From: Paraburkholderia fungorum
GTDB taxonomy: Bacteria; Pseudomonadota; Gammaproteobacteria; Burkholderiales; Burkholderiaceae
Reading direction: 5' to 3'
Assembly (NCBI RefSeq): GCF_902833645.1
Contig: NZ_CADFGE010000003.1
Location: 310,001 to 374,000 of the forward strand
Length of the DNA stretch: 64,000 nucleotides
The notes beneath the pieces were generated by a model. That model did not search any database. It saw only the letters and a list, made by a program, of their open reading frames with translations, and was not told the DNA's origin. Positions 25,142 through 35,259 of this stretch are shown piece by piece. The position numbers and the translations under genes are program-made. How positions within the stretch are numbered: the stretch's first letter is position 1; each line of letters opens with the position of its first letter.

Positions 25142-26869
25142 TTATCGGTTGCGCGACGTATAGCGCCAGCGTTGCGTGCGTGCCAACAGAAAGCGATTCA
25201 CTAACGCATAGAGCACACACACGAGGGTCGAGGTCACCACAATCAGCGTTGCCATCGCCGCGGCCGGCCCGATTTGTCCGGCTTCATCGAGATTCAGGAT
25301 CGCCACCGACGCCGGTTGCGTCCCCGGCGAATAAAGGAAGGCAACCGCCGAGATCGTCGTCATGCCGTTAATGAAGAAATAGCGGCTGATTTCCAGAATG
25401 GCCGGCAAACATACCGGCACGGTGACGCGGAAAAACGTGGCATAGAACGGCACTTTCAGCGACGCGGATACCGCCTCGAACTCGTTGTCGATCTGTTTGA
25501 GCGCGGTAATGGCGGTCAGATGGCTCGACGAGTAGTAGTGAATGATCGTGACGATGGCAAGCAGCGGCAGCGACCCGTAGAGAAAATTAAGGGGATTGGC
25601 CGGATGATTGAAGAAGAAGATATAACCAATCCCAAGTACGAGACCCGGCACACCCATCGGCAAAACCGCGCACAGATTGATGACTGGGCGCAGCCAATCC
25701 ATACCGCGCGTTTTCTCGATCAGATAGGCTCCGCCAAACACCAGCATAGTCCCCGCTGTCGCGACCAGCGCCGCCATTTCCAGGCTGTTTTTGTATGCGC
25801 CGATGATGCCCGCGCCGATGAGCCCCATCCGGTAATGACTCAGCCCGAGCGTCAGGTTGTACGGCCAGAAGTGGACAAACGAGCCATAAATCGAAATCCC
25901 GACAATCGCCATCATCAGAAAACACACGACACTGCAGTACGCCAGCATCGCCAGGTCGAAACCGCGCGACCTCTTAGGTTCATATGGCACCGAGCGCGCG
26001 CCAAGCAGCGAACGCTGTTTGCGCCTGACGAAAAAGTCGGTAGCAAAGCTAAGGAGTGCCGGCAACAGCAGCAAGATGCTCACCACCGCGCTGGTATTGA
26101 AATCCTGCAGACCGACGATGAGCTTGTACACGTCGGTGGACAGCACGTTGTAAGAGCCGCCGATCACGATCGGTACGCCGAAGTCGTTCACACAGATGGT
26201 GAACACCACCATGGTCGCGCTGATCAGCCCATACTTCGCGCCGGGCAGCGTGATCGTGAAGAACTTGCGCAAACGGCTCGTACCCATTGCGTCTGCGGCT
26301 TCATACAGGCGGGCGTCCGTCAATGACAGCGCAGTAATCAGGATCATCAGCACGTGCGGCATTGCCGCGTACACCAGACTGGCGATGATTCCCGGTGCGC
26401 CATAGATGCTGTGACCGGCTGTCCAGCGCCGCAACAAACCCGCGTTGCCGAACCAGTAAATAAACGACACCGCCGACAGTAGCGTCGGTGCGAGAAGCGG
26501 AATCAGGGCGATGTTGCGCACGAGTCCCTTGAGCGGCATGCAACTGCGCGTTAGCGCGTACGCGAACGTGAAGGCGAGCGGAATCGTAATCGCCGTCACC
26601 GAGACTGCAATGAACAGCGAATGTCCGACCGAATTCCACAGTGCCGGGGTCCGGAAATACGACGTGAAATTGGCGAGACCGACGAAGCGCCCATCGCGAT
26701 CCTCGACGCATCGCATGATGACCATCGTGAGCGGCGCAAGCAGGGCCAGCAGCAGAAAACATCCCATCAGCAGCATCCCGGCATGGCCGATGCGATCCTG
26801 CCAGTGAGTACGTTGCCGCACTTCGGCAAGCATCGCGTCTTTTCCCGGTTCGGTGAGTGTCGTACTCAT
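25142..26869 (-). CDS. AEP-type ABC transporter permease, two modules fused
   Basis: A 575-residue inner-membrane protein with about 12 hydrophobic segments. It contains two permease modules, each with its own ATPase-contact loop: EAADAMGTSRLRKFFTITLP in the first half and EFEAVSASLKVPFYATFFRVTVP in the second. Many importers carry the two modules as separate chains; the fused form is known for putative AEP permeases of the iron/spermidine class. Start and the PhnT-like ATPase stop overlap as ATGA, so translation is coupled. Confidence 0.92.
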   Translation of the reverse strand: MSTTLTEPGKDAMLAEVRQRTHWQDRIGHAGMLLMGCFLLLALLAPLTMVIMRCVEDRDGRFVGLANFTSYFRTPALWNSVGHSLFIAVSVTAITIPLAFTFAYALTRSCMPLKGLVRNIALIPLLAPTLLSAVSFIYWFGNAGLLRRWTAGHSIYGAPGIIASLVYAAMPHVLMILITALSLTDARLYEAADAMGTSRLRKFFTITLPGAKYGLISATMVVFTICVNDFGVPIVIGGSYNVLSTDVYKLIVGLQDFNTSAVVSILLLLPALLSFATDFFVRRKQRSLLGARSVPYEPKRSRGFDLAMLAYCSVVCFLMMAIVGISIYGSFVHFWPYNLTLGLSHYRMGLIGAGIIGAYKNSLEMAALVATAGTMLVFGGAYLIEKTRGMDWLRPVINLCAVLPMGVPGLVLGIGYIFFFNHPANPLNFLYGSLPLLAIVTIIHYYSSSHLTAITALKQIDNEFEAVSASLKVPFYATFFRVTVPVCLPAILEISRYFFINGMTTISAVAFLYSPGTQPASVAILNLDEAGQIGPAAAMATLIVVTSTLVCVLYALVNRFLLARTQRWRYTSRNR

Positions 26870-27957
26870 TGCACCCTCCGCTGGTCTTCACCGAAGATCC
26901 GCACGCGGTTGCCGAGGACAGCGAGATTAAGCACCGAGCCTTCCTGCAGGTCGAATTCAGTCATATCGTGATACGACAGATCGGCCAGTACTTCGGTCCC
27001 GGGCATGCCGTCCACCTGAACGCTGACCCGGCAGAATGCTCCCAGAAATTCCAGCTTCCCGATACGGCCACTCAGCGTGTTGCCGGCTTTCGTGTCGACG
27101 CCCCGCACGACGAGATCCTCCGGACGCAGGAACAGCGACACTCGCGAACCGCCCTTGAGCGACTCGCTCACCTTCACACAGTTCAGGCCGACGTCACCCA
27201 CCTGGATCGCGCCGTTCGCACTCACGGTGGCCGGCAGAATGTTGGCCTTGCCGACAAAGTCGGCAACGAACGGCGTTGCGGGCTCGCGATAAATCTCGGT
27301 CGGTGTGCCGATTTGCTCGATCACGCCGTGATTCATCACCACGATGCGGTCGGCCATCGAAAGCGCCTCCTCCTGATCGTGCGTCACCATGATCGTCGTC
27401 ACCCCGAGACGCTGTTGCAGCTGGCGGATCTCCTGACGCAAACGAACCCGCACCCGCGCATCGAGCGCAGACAGAGGTTCGTCGAGCAACAACAGACCGG
27501 GCGAAGTAGCCAGCGCCCGCGCGAGAGCGATGCGCTGCTGCTGGCCGCCGGACAGTTGACCGGGATGTTTTGGGCCGCTATCGGGCAGACCGACGAGCGC
27601 GAGCAGTTCGGCCACACGCTCGCGGATCACCGCTTTGCGCACTTTCCGGTTCGTCAGACCGTAGGCGACGTTCTCGTTGACCGTGAGATTCGGAAACAGC
27701 GCGTACGACTGAAACACGATGCCGTAATCGCGCAGCATGGGCGGCAGCATCGAAATGTCCTTGCCGGCCTGCGCGATGGTGCCCGCGCTTTGCGTCTCCA
27801 GACCCGCGATGATTCGCAGCAAGGTGGTCTTGCCGCAACCCGAAGGGCCCAGAAAACAGACCATTTCCCCCTTGAAGATTGTCAGATTGACATCCTTCAG
27901 AACCGGGGTCGAACCGAATTGCTTGTGAATCCCTTCGATGCGCAGGTAATCCAACAT
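26866..27957 (-). CDS. phnT: AEP-type ABC transporter ATPase
   Basis: A 363-residue ATPase. Walker A GPSGCGKTT, Q-loop FQSYALFPNLTV, signature LSGGQQQRIALARAL, Walker B LLLLDEPLSALD and switch His in VTHDQEEAL are complete. A C-terminal TOBE-like domain (about residues 240-360) follows, as in PotA/PhnT-type proteins. The ATG at 27957 has AGGAGG 6 bases upstream; an ATG two codons earlier is too close to that site. It is the first gene of the minus-strand uptake operon, with the permease overlapping by 4 bases. Confidence 0.92.
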   Translation of the reverse strand: MLDYLRIEGIHKQFGSTPVLKDVNLTIFKGEMVCFLGPSGCGKTTLLRIIAGLETQSAGTIAQAGKDISMLPPMLRDYGIVFQSYALFPNLTVNENVAYGLTNRKVRKAVIRERVAELLALVGLPDSGPKHPGQLSGGQQQRIALARALATSPGLLLLDEPLSALDARVRVRLRQEIRQLQQRLGVTTIMVTHDQEEALSMADRIVVMNHGVIEQIGTPTEIYREPATPFVADFVGKANILPATVSANGAIQVGDVGLNCVKVSESLKGGSRVSLFLRPEDLVVRGVDTKAGNTLSGRIGKLEFLGAFCRVSVQVDGMPGTEVLADLSYHDMTEFDLQEGSVLNLAVLGNRVRIFGEDQRRVQ

Positions 27958-29619
<1,662 letters not shown>

Positions 29620-29653
29620 TCGTCAATAACCTTCTTGCACATCAGGAGACAGC

Positions 29654-31111
29654 ATGAATGCCATCGTGGAATCGCGGCCATCTTTGCCGGTCCGTCATGA
29701 AGCCCTTCGAATCTGCGGAGAACAGATCCGGCGCGAACAGGTCATCGAGGTTCTGAATCCGTACAACGGCGAACTGGTCGGCACCGTGCCCAAGGCGACG
29801 CTCGCCGACGTGAAGCGCGCCTTCGCGTACGCCCACGCTTACCGCGCCAGACTCACCCGCTACGAGCGCTCGCAGATCCTGCGGCGCGCCGCCGAGATCG
29901 TGCGGGAGCGCACCGAAGAGATTTCCGCGCTGATTACCGCCGAAGCCGGGCTGTGCCGGAAGGACTCCCTGTACGAAGCGGGCCGTGTCAGCGACGTGCT
30001 GATCTTCGGCGCCAACGAGGCGCTCAAGGACGACGGCCAGGTATTTTCCTGCGATCTGACGCCCCATGGCAAGAAACGGCGCGTCTATACGTTGCGCGAT
30101 CCTCTGCTGGGCGTGATTTCCGCCATCACGCCGTTTAACCACCCGATGAACCAGGTCGCGCACAAGATCGTGCCGTCCATCGCGACGAACAACCGGATCG
30201 TGGTCAAGCCGTCGGAAAAGGTGCCGCTGTCCACCTATCTGCTCGCCGACATCCTGTACACCGCCGGCCTGCCTCAGGAAATGCTGCAGGTTCTCACCGG
30301 CGACCCCAAAGAGATTGCCGACGAACTGATCACCAACGAGCATGTGGATCTGATCACCTTCACCGGAGGCGTGCCGATCGGCAAATACATCGCCGAGAAA
30401 ATGGGCTACCGGCGTGCAGTGCTCGAACTTGGCGGCAACGACCCGATTATCGTCATGGAGGACGCCGATCTCGACGAGGCCAGCACGCTCGCCGTGTCGG
30501 GCTCGTACAAGAACTCCGGCCAACGCTGCACGGCGGTCAAGCGGATGCTGGTGCATGAAGCGGTGGCCGACCGTTTTGTGGAGTTGCTGGTGGAAAAGAC
30601 CCGCGCGGTGCGCTATGGCGACCCGGCAGACCCGGCCACCGATATGGGCACCGTCATCGACGAGGCCGCAGCAAAGTTCTTCGAAGCGCAGGTCAACGAC
30701 GCGGTGAGCCGCGGCGCGAAACTGCTGTACGGCAACATTCGCAAAGGCGCGCTCTACTCGCCGACCGTCGTGGACCACGTGACGCCCGATATGCCGCTCG
30801 TCAAATACGAAACCTTCGGACCGGTGTCGCCAGTTATCCGCTTCCGCGACATCGACGACGCGATCCGGATCTCGAATTCGACCGACTATGGACTGTCGTC
30901 CTCGGTCTGCACGAATCGGATGGACTACATCACGCGCTTCATCGCCGAACTTGAAGTCGGCAGTGTCAATGTGCGTGAAGTACCCGGTTATCGGCTTGAA
31001 CTCACGCCGTTCGGCGGCATCAAGGACTCGGGTCTGGGTTACAAGGAAGGGGTGCAGGAAGCGATGAAGAGTTTCACTCACGTGAAGACATACTCGTTGC
31101 CCTGGAGTTGA
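29654..31111 (+). CDS. phnY: Phosphonoacetaldehyde dehydrogenase
   Basis: A 485-residue aldehyde dehydrogenase. Landmarks are ITPFNHPMNQVAHKI, KPSEKVPLSTY, FTGGVPIGKYIAE, the general-base Glu in LELGGNDP, the catalytic Cys in NSGQRCTAVKR and the C-terminal FGGIKDSGLGYKEG. Placed directly after phnA with AGGAGA before its ATG. It oxidises phosphonoacetaldehyde to phosphonoacetate with NAD(P)+. The wording FTGGVPIGKYIAEKMGYRRA resembles PhnY more than general succinate-semialdehyde dehydrogenases, but the specific assignment depends largely on context. Confidence 0.93.
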   Translation: MNAIVESRPSLPVRHEALRICGEQIRREQVIEVLNPYNGELVGTVPKATLADVKRAFAYAHAYRARLTRYERSQILRRAAEIVRERTEEISALITAEAGLCRKDSLYEAGRVSDVLIFGANEALKDDGQVFSCDLTPHGKKRRVYTLRDPLLGVISAITPFNHPMNQVAHKIVPSIATNNRIVVKPSEKVPLSTYLLADILYTAGLPQEMLQVLTGDPKEIADELITNEHVDLITFTGGVPIGKYIAEKMGYRRAVLELGGNDPIIVMEDADLDEASTLAVSGSYKNSGQRCTAVKRMLVHEAVADRFVELLVEKTRAVRYGDPADPATDMGTVIDEAAAKFFEAQVNDAVSRGAKLLYGNIRKGALYSPTVVDHVTPDMPLVKYETFGPVSPVIRFRDIDDAIRISNSTDYGLSSSVCTNRMDYITRFIAELEVGSVNVREVPGYRLELTPFGGIKDSGLGYKEGVQEAMKSFTHVKTYSLPWS

Positions 31112-31493
31112 GTATCGATTTTTCCCGGTGTCTCCGGCGAACGCCGCGAACATCGGGAAGAATGATTCCGACATGTTCTCCTCCATTCGCGCACGCATCT
31201 TCGTCTGGGCGTCGCGATCGTTATGGCCGCACCGGCGTCGGCGCCCTCGCTCAATTCAAGCTTGACCAAGGTGCTTGCTCTAGCGCGCATGAACGGCCAC
31301 TGCTATGGTTGCTGCTTTCACTTAACTACGTCGCATCCGGACCATGCTACGGGGAACGCCGGACTCTCCGAGGCAGTCTCCCTAAGACATAGAATGTGTT
31401 TTTTGTGGCGTATCGACTGACTTTGTTGCAAACCTTAGCGCGAATTTCATGCGTCGATACAGGTGCCAAACGGACTTGCAGAGGAGAACTTTG
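31112..31493. other. Gap between phnY and phnW
   Basis: A region of 382 bases with a nested hairpin at its start (31122-31159) and no supportable gene. The last 100 bases are AT-richer and may carry a separate phnW promoter, although I cannot pick a clear -35/-10 pair and do not find the conserved blocks seen before gntR and phnA. Confidence 0.4.
31122..31159. terminator. Nested hairpin after phnY
   Basis: TTCCCGGTGT pairs with ACATCGGGAA over 10 positions (one G-U), enclosing an inner hairpin CGGCG-AA-CGCCG. It starts 10 bases after the phnY stop. No T tract follows on the plus strand, so termination is likely but not certain. Confidence 0.45.
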
Positions 31494-32657
31494 ATGACCA
31501 GCTCAACATATACCGCAGTGGCTGCTTCCGAAACGGGCGATCCGTTGTTGCTGACTCCCGGGCCGCTTACTACCTCGCGCACCGTCAAGGCTGCGATGCT
31601 GCACGATTGGGGCTCGCGAGACGCGAACTTCGTCGAGATCAACCGATCCACGCTCGCGCGCCTTGCCGACATCGCGAATGGCGCGGGCGAGTGGGTGACG
31701 GTGCCGATGCAGGGCTCGGGCACTTTCGCGGTCGAGGCGATGCTGACGAGCTTTGTGCCCCCGGACGGCACCGCGCTCGTGCTGATCAACGGCGCCTACG
31801 GCAAGCGGGCGAAGCGCATCCTCGAGATCGCGCGGCGCGAGACGTTGGTCTACGAGACTGCCGAGGACACGCCGCCCGACCTCGGCGAGGTCGAGGCGAT
31901 CCTCGCACGCACGCCCTCGATCACCCATGTGTTTGCCGTCCACTGCGAAACCACGGCAGGCATACTGAACCCGATCGCGCAGCTTGGCGCACTCGCGGCG
32001 AAATACGGCAAGAGTTATCTGGTGGACTCGATGAGCGCGTTTGGCGCGCTCCCCCTCGACGTGCGGTCGATGCACATCGACGCGGTAGCCGCATCGTCGA
32101 ACAAATGCATTGAGGGCGTTCCCGGCCTCGGCTTTGTGATCTGCCGGCGCGAGGCGCTCGAGCGGACAAAGGGGAATGCGACTACGCTGGTGCTCGATTT
32201 GCAAGACCAGTGTGCCAACCTGGAGAAGACCAGCCAGTACCGCTTCACGCCGCCGACCCACGTGATTGTCGCGTTTCATCAGGCACTCGAAGAGTTTGTC
32301 GCCGAAGGCGGTGTGGCGGGTCGCGGGGCACGCTACCGGAACAATTGCCGGATACTCGTTGAGGGCATGCGCGCGCTCGGCTTCAGGCCGCTGCTGCCTG
32401 ATGCGTTGCAGGCTCCCATCATCGTCACGTTCCATATGCCCACGCATCCGCGTTTCGTGTTCCAGCGCTTCTACGACAGCCTCAAGCAACGTGGCTTCGT
32501 GATCTATCCGGGCAAGCTCACCGTGGCTGAATCGTTCCGGATTGGCTGCATCGGCCGCATCGGCGAGCCCGAGTTGCGCGCCGCACTCGCAGCGGTCCGC
32601 GAGGTGCTGGACGAGATGGGTGTGACCGAACTCGGCGCGTCAGTCACCGGCTCGTGA
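31494..32657 (+). CDS. phnW: 2-aminoethylphosphonate--pyruvate transaminase
   Basis: A 387-residue class V aminotransferase. N-terminal LLLTPGPLTTSRTVK, substrate region MQGSGTFAVEAM, PLP-binding Asp in YLVDSMSAFGALP, the PLP lysine in ASSNKCIEGVPGLGF and C-terminal GFVIYPGKLT...FRIGCIG match PhnW. It moves the amino group of AEP to pyruvate, giving phosphonoacetaldehyde and alanine. The start is set by GAGGAG 7 bases before the ATG. It is separated from phnA-phnY by 382 bases and so may have its own promoter. An older, truncated paralogue lies at 23446-23685. Confidence 0.95.
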   Translation: MTSSTYTAVAASETGDPLLLTPGPLTTSRTVKAAMLHDWGSRDANFVEINRSTLARLADIANGAGEWVTVPMQGSGTFAVEAMLTSFVPPDGTALVLINGAYGKRAKRILEIARRETLVYETAEDTPPDLGEVEAILARTPSITHVFAVHCETTAGILNPIAQLGALAAKYGKSYLVDSMSAFGALPLDVRSMHIDAVAASSNKCIEGVPGLGFVICRREALERTKGNATTLVLDLQDQCANLEKTSQYRFTPPTHVIVAFHQALEEFVAEGGVAGRGARYRNNCRILVEGMRALGFRPLLPDALQAPIIVTFHMPTHPRFVFQRFYDSLKQRGFVIYPGKLTVAESFRIGCIGRIGEPELRAALAAVREVLDEMGVTELGASVTGS

Positions 32658-32718
32658 GCGGCTGTCAATCGCAGCATTCGTGCAACGTTCGAAACTGGAA
32701 ACACGGCGTTCTGCCCGT

Positions 32719-32749
32719 GAGGCGCAGCAGCGCACCGACCTGCGCCCTC
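32719..32749. terminator. Possible bidirectional hairpin terminator
   Basis: GAGGCGCAG can pair with CTGCGCCCTC (one bulged C) around a 12-base loop, between the convergent phnW and tri-heme cytochrome genes. No T tract is present. Confidence 0.35.
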
Positions 32750-32773
32750 AGTGACTGAAGATGCGGCGCCCCA

Positions 32774-34192
32774 CTACTTGTGAATGGCGCCGCGCACGCT
32801 CGTCACATCGCGTGTCGTAACGGGCGGCGCCGCGTTGCCCCACGTATTGCGGATAAACGTCAATACCTGGGCCATTTCCTCATTGGTCAGTTTGTCCGCG
32901 AAGGACGGCATTTTGCGCGAGGGCGGCCCATTCTCCGTGTGCGGAGCCGCGCCGCCTTCTACCAGCAGACGTACAAGCGATGTGCTTTGGGGCGCGAGCA
33001 CCGCGGGATTGCCCGCCAGACGCGGATACTTCTGCGCGACGCCGAGCCCGTCCGCCTGATGGCAGCGCGCGCAGTAGCTCTGGAAAATGCCGGCGCCCGG
33101 CCGCTCGACGTCGCCGGTACGCAGCGCCTGCACGGTTTGCTGCGCCGCGCGCGAATGCATGTCGTAAAGCCCGGCCGGCTCACGCGCCGGCAAGCTCTTC
33201 AGGTACGCGGCGATGGCGTTCAGGTCGTCATCGCTCAGATACTGCGTGCTGTCTTCGACGACCTGAACCATGCTGCCGAACGTGACAAGTCCCCCACCGT
33301 GCCCGCTTCTCAGGAACGCTGCGATGTCCTGCGCCGGGACGCGTCCGAGACCCGCACCGGGATCGCCGGTCAGATTCGGCGCAAACCAGTGATCGTTGGT
33401 GCCGCCTGTCAGGTACAGATGCGCATTGCCGTCATAGCCGCGTTCCTCGTACGCCGGACCGCGCGGCGTATGGCAGGCGCCGCAGTGGCCGAGTGATTGC
33501 ACGAGGTAGGCGCCACGATTCCACTGCGCATCGTGTCCGGGCTGCTGCACATATCGCCCGCCCGGCACGAACGCCCAGTCCCAGAACATCAGCGCCCAGC
33601 GCTGGTTGAACGGAAAAGGCAGGCGCGTTTGCGGCGCCGGCTTTGCGACGGGTTTGACGCCATGCATGAAGTAAGCGTACAGCGCGTGCATGTCGTCGTC
33701 GTTGATCTTCGCGAACGATGGGAACGGCATTGCCGGATAGAGCCGCTTGCCGCCGGGCGCAACCCCGTCGCGCAGCGCGCGGGCGAAGTCGTCATAGGTG
33801 TAGCGGCCGATTCCATTGACAGGATCCGGCGTAATGTTCGACGAGTAGATCGTGCCGAACGGCGAGGCCATGCCCAGGCCACCGGCAAACGGAGCAGGCA
33901 GGGCCGCAGGGCCAGTCTGGCCGGCGGCGGGCGCTGCGGTGTGGCAGCCCGCGCAATCGGCCGCTTTGGCCAGATACGCGCCACGGGCAACCAGTGCGGC
34001 ATCGGGCACCGCTTGTGCGACCTCCGCAGGCGGCGCAGCCTGCTCGGCCGCACGAAGCGCCGCTGATCCGCCCAGCGTTCCCCCACAGAGCAAAGCGCAA
34101 CCGGCCAACAGCGCCGCGTACAGTCGCCGGTTGCCGGGCCGGCCATTGAGGCGACCTTTCGCGGCCAGGAGTAAAAAAATGCGCACGTTCAT
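32774..34192 (-). CDS. Tri-heme membrane-associated cytochrome c (AdhB-type)
   Basis: A 472-residue exported protein. A signal or anchor segment spans about residues 25-50. Three heme c sites are visible: DCAGCHTA, HCGACHTP and YCARCHQA. The sequence around each matches the cytochrome subunits of membrane-bound alcohol and sugar-acid dehydrogenases (SNITPDPVNGIGRYTYDDFARALR, PNLTGDPGAGLG, RLAGNPAVL). Such subunits pass electrons to quinone or an oxidase. No dehydrogenase subunit is adjacent. Instead it is the last gene of the oxidase operon, so it probably feeds that oxidase. The start lies next to the stop of the small membrane protein upstream. Confidence 0.88.
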   Translation of the reverse strand: MNVRIFLLLAAKGRLNGRPGNRRLYAALLAGCALLCGGTLGGSAALRAAEQAAPPAEVAQAVPDAALVARGAYLAKAADCAGCHTAAPAAGQTGPAALPAPFAGGLGMASPFGTIYSSNITPDPVNGIGRYTYDDFARALRDGVAPGGKRLYPAMPFPSFAKINDDDMHALYAYFMHGVKPVAKPAPQTRLPFPFNQRWALMFWDWAFVPGGRYVQQPGHDAQWNRGAYLVQSLGHCGACHTPRGPAYEERGYDGNAHLYLTGGTNDHWFAPNLTGDPGAGLGRVPAQDIAAFLRSGHGGGLVTFGSMVQVVEDSTQYLSDDDLNAIAAYLKSLPAREPAGLYDMHSRAAQQTVQALRTGDVERPGAGIFQSYCARCHQADGLGVAQKYPRLAGNPAVLAPQSTSLVRLLVEGGAAPHTENGPPSRKMPSFADKLTNEEMAQVLTFIRNTWGNAAPPVTTRDVTSVRGAIHK

Positions 34193-34194
34193 CT

Positions 34195-34647
34195 TCACCA
34201 CCGGCATGGCGACACAATCAGCACCGCGATGTCGGTGGCGATCAGTGCGAACACGAACAGCGTACTGCTCATCACCCCCACCCGCGCGAGGAAACCATCC
34301 AGCAGACCAGGTTCATCATTCGCATTGCCTGGCATTCCAGAGCGAATCCGTTTGACAAATCGGACGTTGTGCCATGCAGTGACGGCACCACAACAGCCAA
34401 GCACCAGACAGACGGCGTTGACGACGAGAATGGCCGCATTGAGCCACGGTATCGCCGGGGCCGCCAGCGGACGCGTGTGAGGAAAGCAACTTTGTGCGGC
34501 CAACGCCTCTGTGATGCCCATCTGCACAACCCATGCAAACGGCGCGGCAAGCATGCCGATCAACACGCGCGAGCCGTGCAGACGTGGCATACCGGCGAGC
34601 GTCGACGCATGCGCCGGTGGTGGCGTGTCAATTCTGGCCGGACTCAT
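34195..34647 (-). CDS. Small integral membrane protein of the oxidase operon
   Basis: A 150-residue protein with four hydrophobic segments (RVLIGMLAAPFAWVVQMGI, WLNAAILVVNAVCLVLGCC and two near the C-terminus). I do not recognise it by name; comparable small proteins occur beside cox genes in proteobacteria and may help assembly. Its ATG overlaps the stop of subunit III (ATGA), and it ends 2 bases before the tri-heme cytochrome start, so all are co-translated. Confidence 0.8.
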   Translation of the reverse strand: MSPARIDTPPPAHASTLAGMPRLHGSRVLIGMLAAPFAWVVQMGITEALAAQSCFPHTRPLAAPAIPWLNAAILVVNAVCLVLGCCGAVTAWHNVRFVKRIRSGMPGNANDEPGLLDGFLARVGVMSSTLFVFALIATDIAVLIVSPCRW

Positions 34648-35258
34648 GATGCGCCCCGCAACAGATAGGGCGTCAGATACAAGGTGGTGAAGATAAACAG
34701 CCACACCACATCGACGAAATGCCAGTACAGGCCGCCGATCGTCAGCGCGACGCAGCGCCGTTCGTCGAAGTAGCCAAACGCCGTCCACAACAGCAGCAGG
34801 AACAGCACGACGATGCCCACCGCGACGTGCATCATATGAAAGCCGGTGATCGTAAAGTAAAGCGAGCTATATAGCTGCGCAGTCAGTCCGTATGGGTGGT
34901 TATGCCATTCGCGCAACTGGATGCCCATGAACGTCACGCCGAGTACAACTGCCACCGCCATCGACGCAACGCCCCAGCGTAAGCGTCGCCGCCGCACGCA
35001 GCGCTCGCAGAACCAGACAAAGCCGCTGCTCGACAGCAGGATACCGGTGTTGAGAATGCCGAGACCAAGCTTGGGCAGCCCCTCCGGCGGCCATTGCTGA
35101 CCGGTTTGCGACGCAAGGTACAGATACGAAAAGATCAGATAACCGAACAGCGCCCCCTCGGTAACGATCAACGTGAGACACCCCCACCAGCCGCCGGAGC
35201 GCTCGCCGGCACTGCCGACCGGCAGGGTGTAGTCGCTGCGTGCTGTGAGTGCGTCCAT
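34644..35258 (-). CDS. ctaE: Cytochrome c oxidase subunit III
   Basis: A 204-residue membrane protein with five hydrophobic segments, the short form of subunit III found in bacterial oxidases. It shows EGALFGYLIFSYLYLASQ, YSSLYFTITGFHMMHVAVGI and YWHFVDVVWLFIFTTLYL, the last being the family hallmark W-H-F-V-D-x-V-W. Translation starts 1 base after the subunit I stop with GGGGGA before the ATG. Confidence 0.95.
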   Translation of the reverse strand: MDALTARSDYTLPVGSAGERSGGWWGCLTLIVTEGALFGYLIFSYLYLASQTGQQWPPEGLPKLGLGILNTGILLSSSGFVWFCERCVRRRRLRWGVASMAVAVVLGVTFMGIQLREWHNHPYGLTAQLYSSLYFTITGFHMMHVAVGIVVLFLLLLWTAFGYFDERRCVALTIGGLYWHFVDVVWLFIFTTLYLTPYLLRGAS

Positions 35259-35259
35259 G

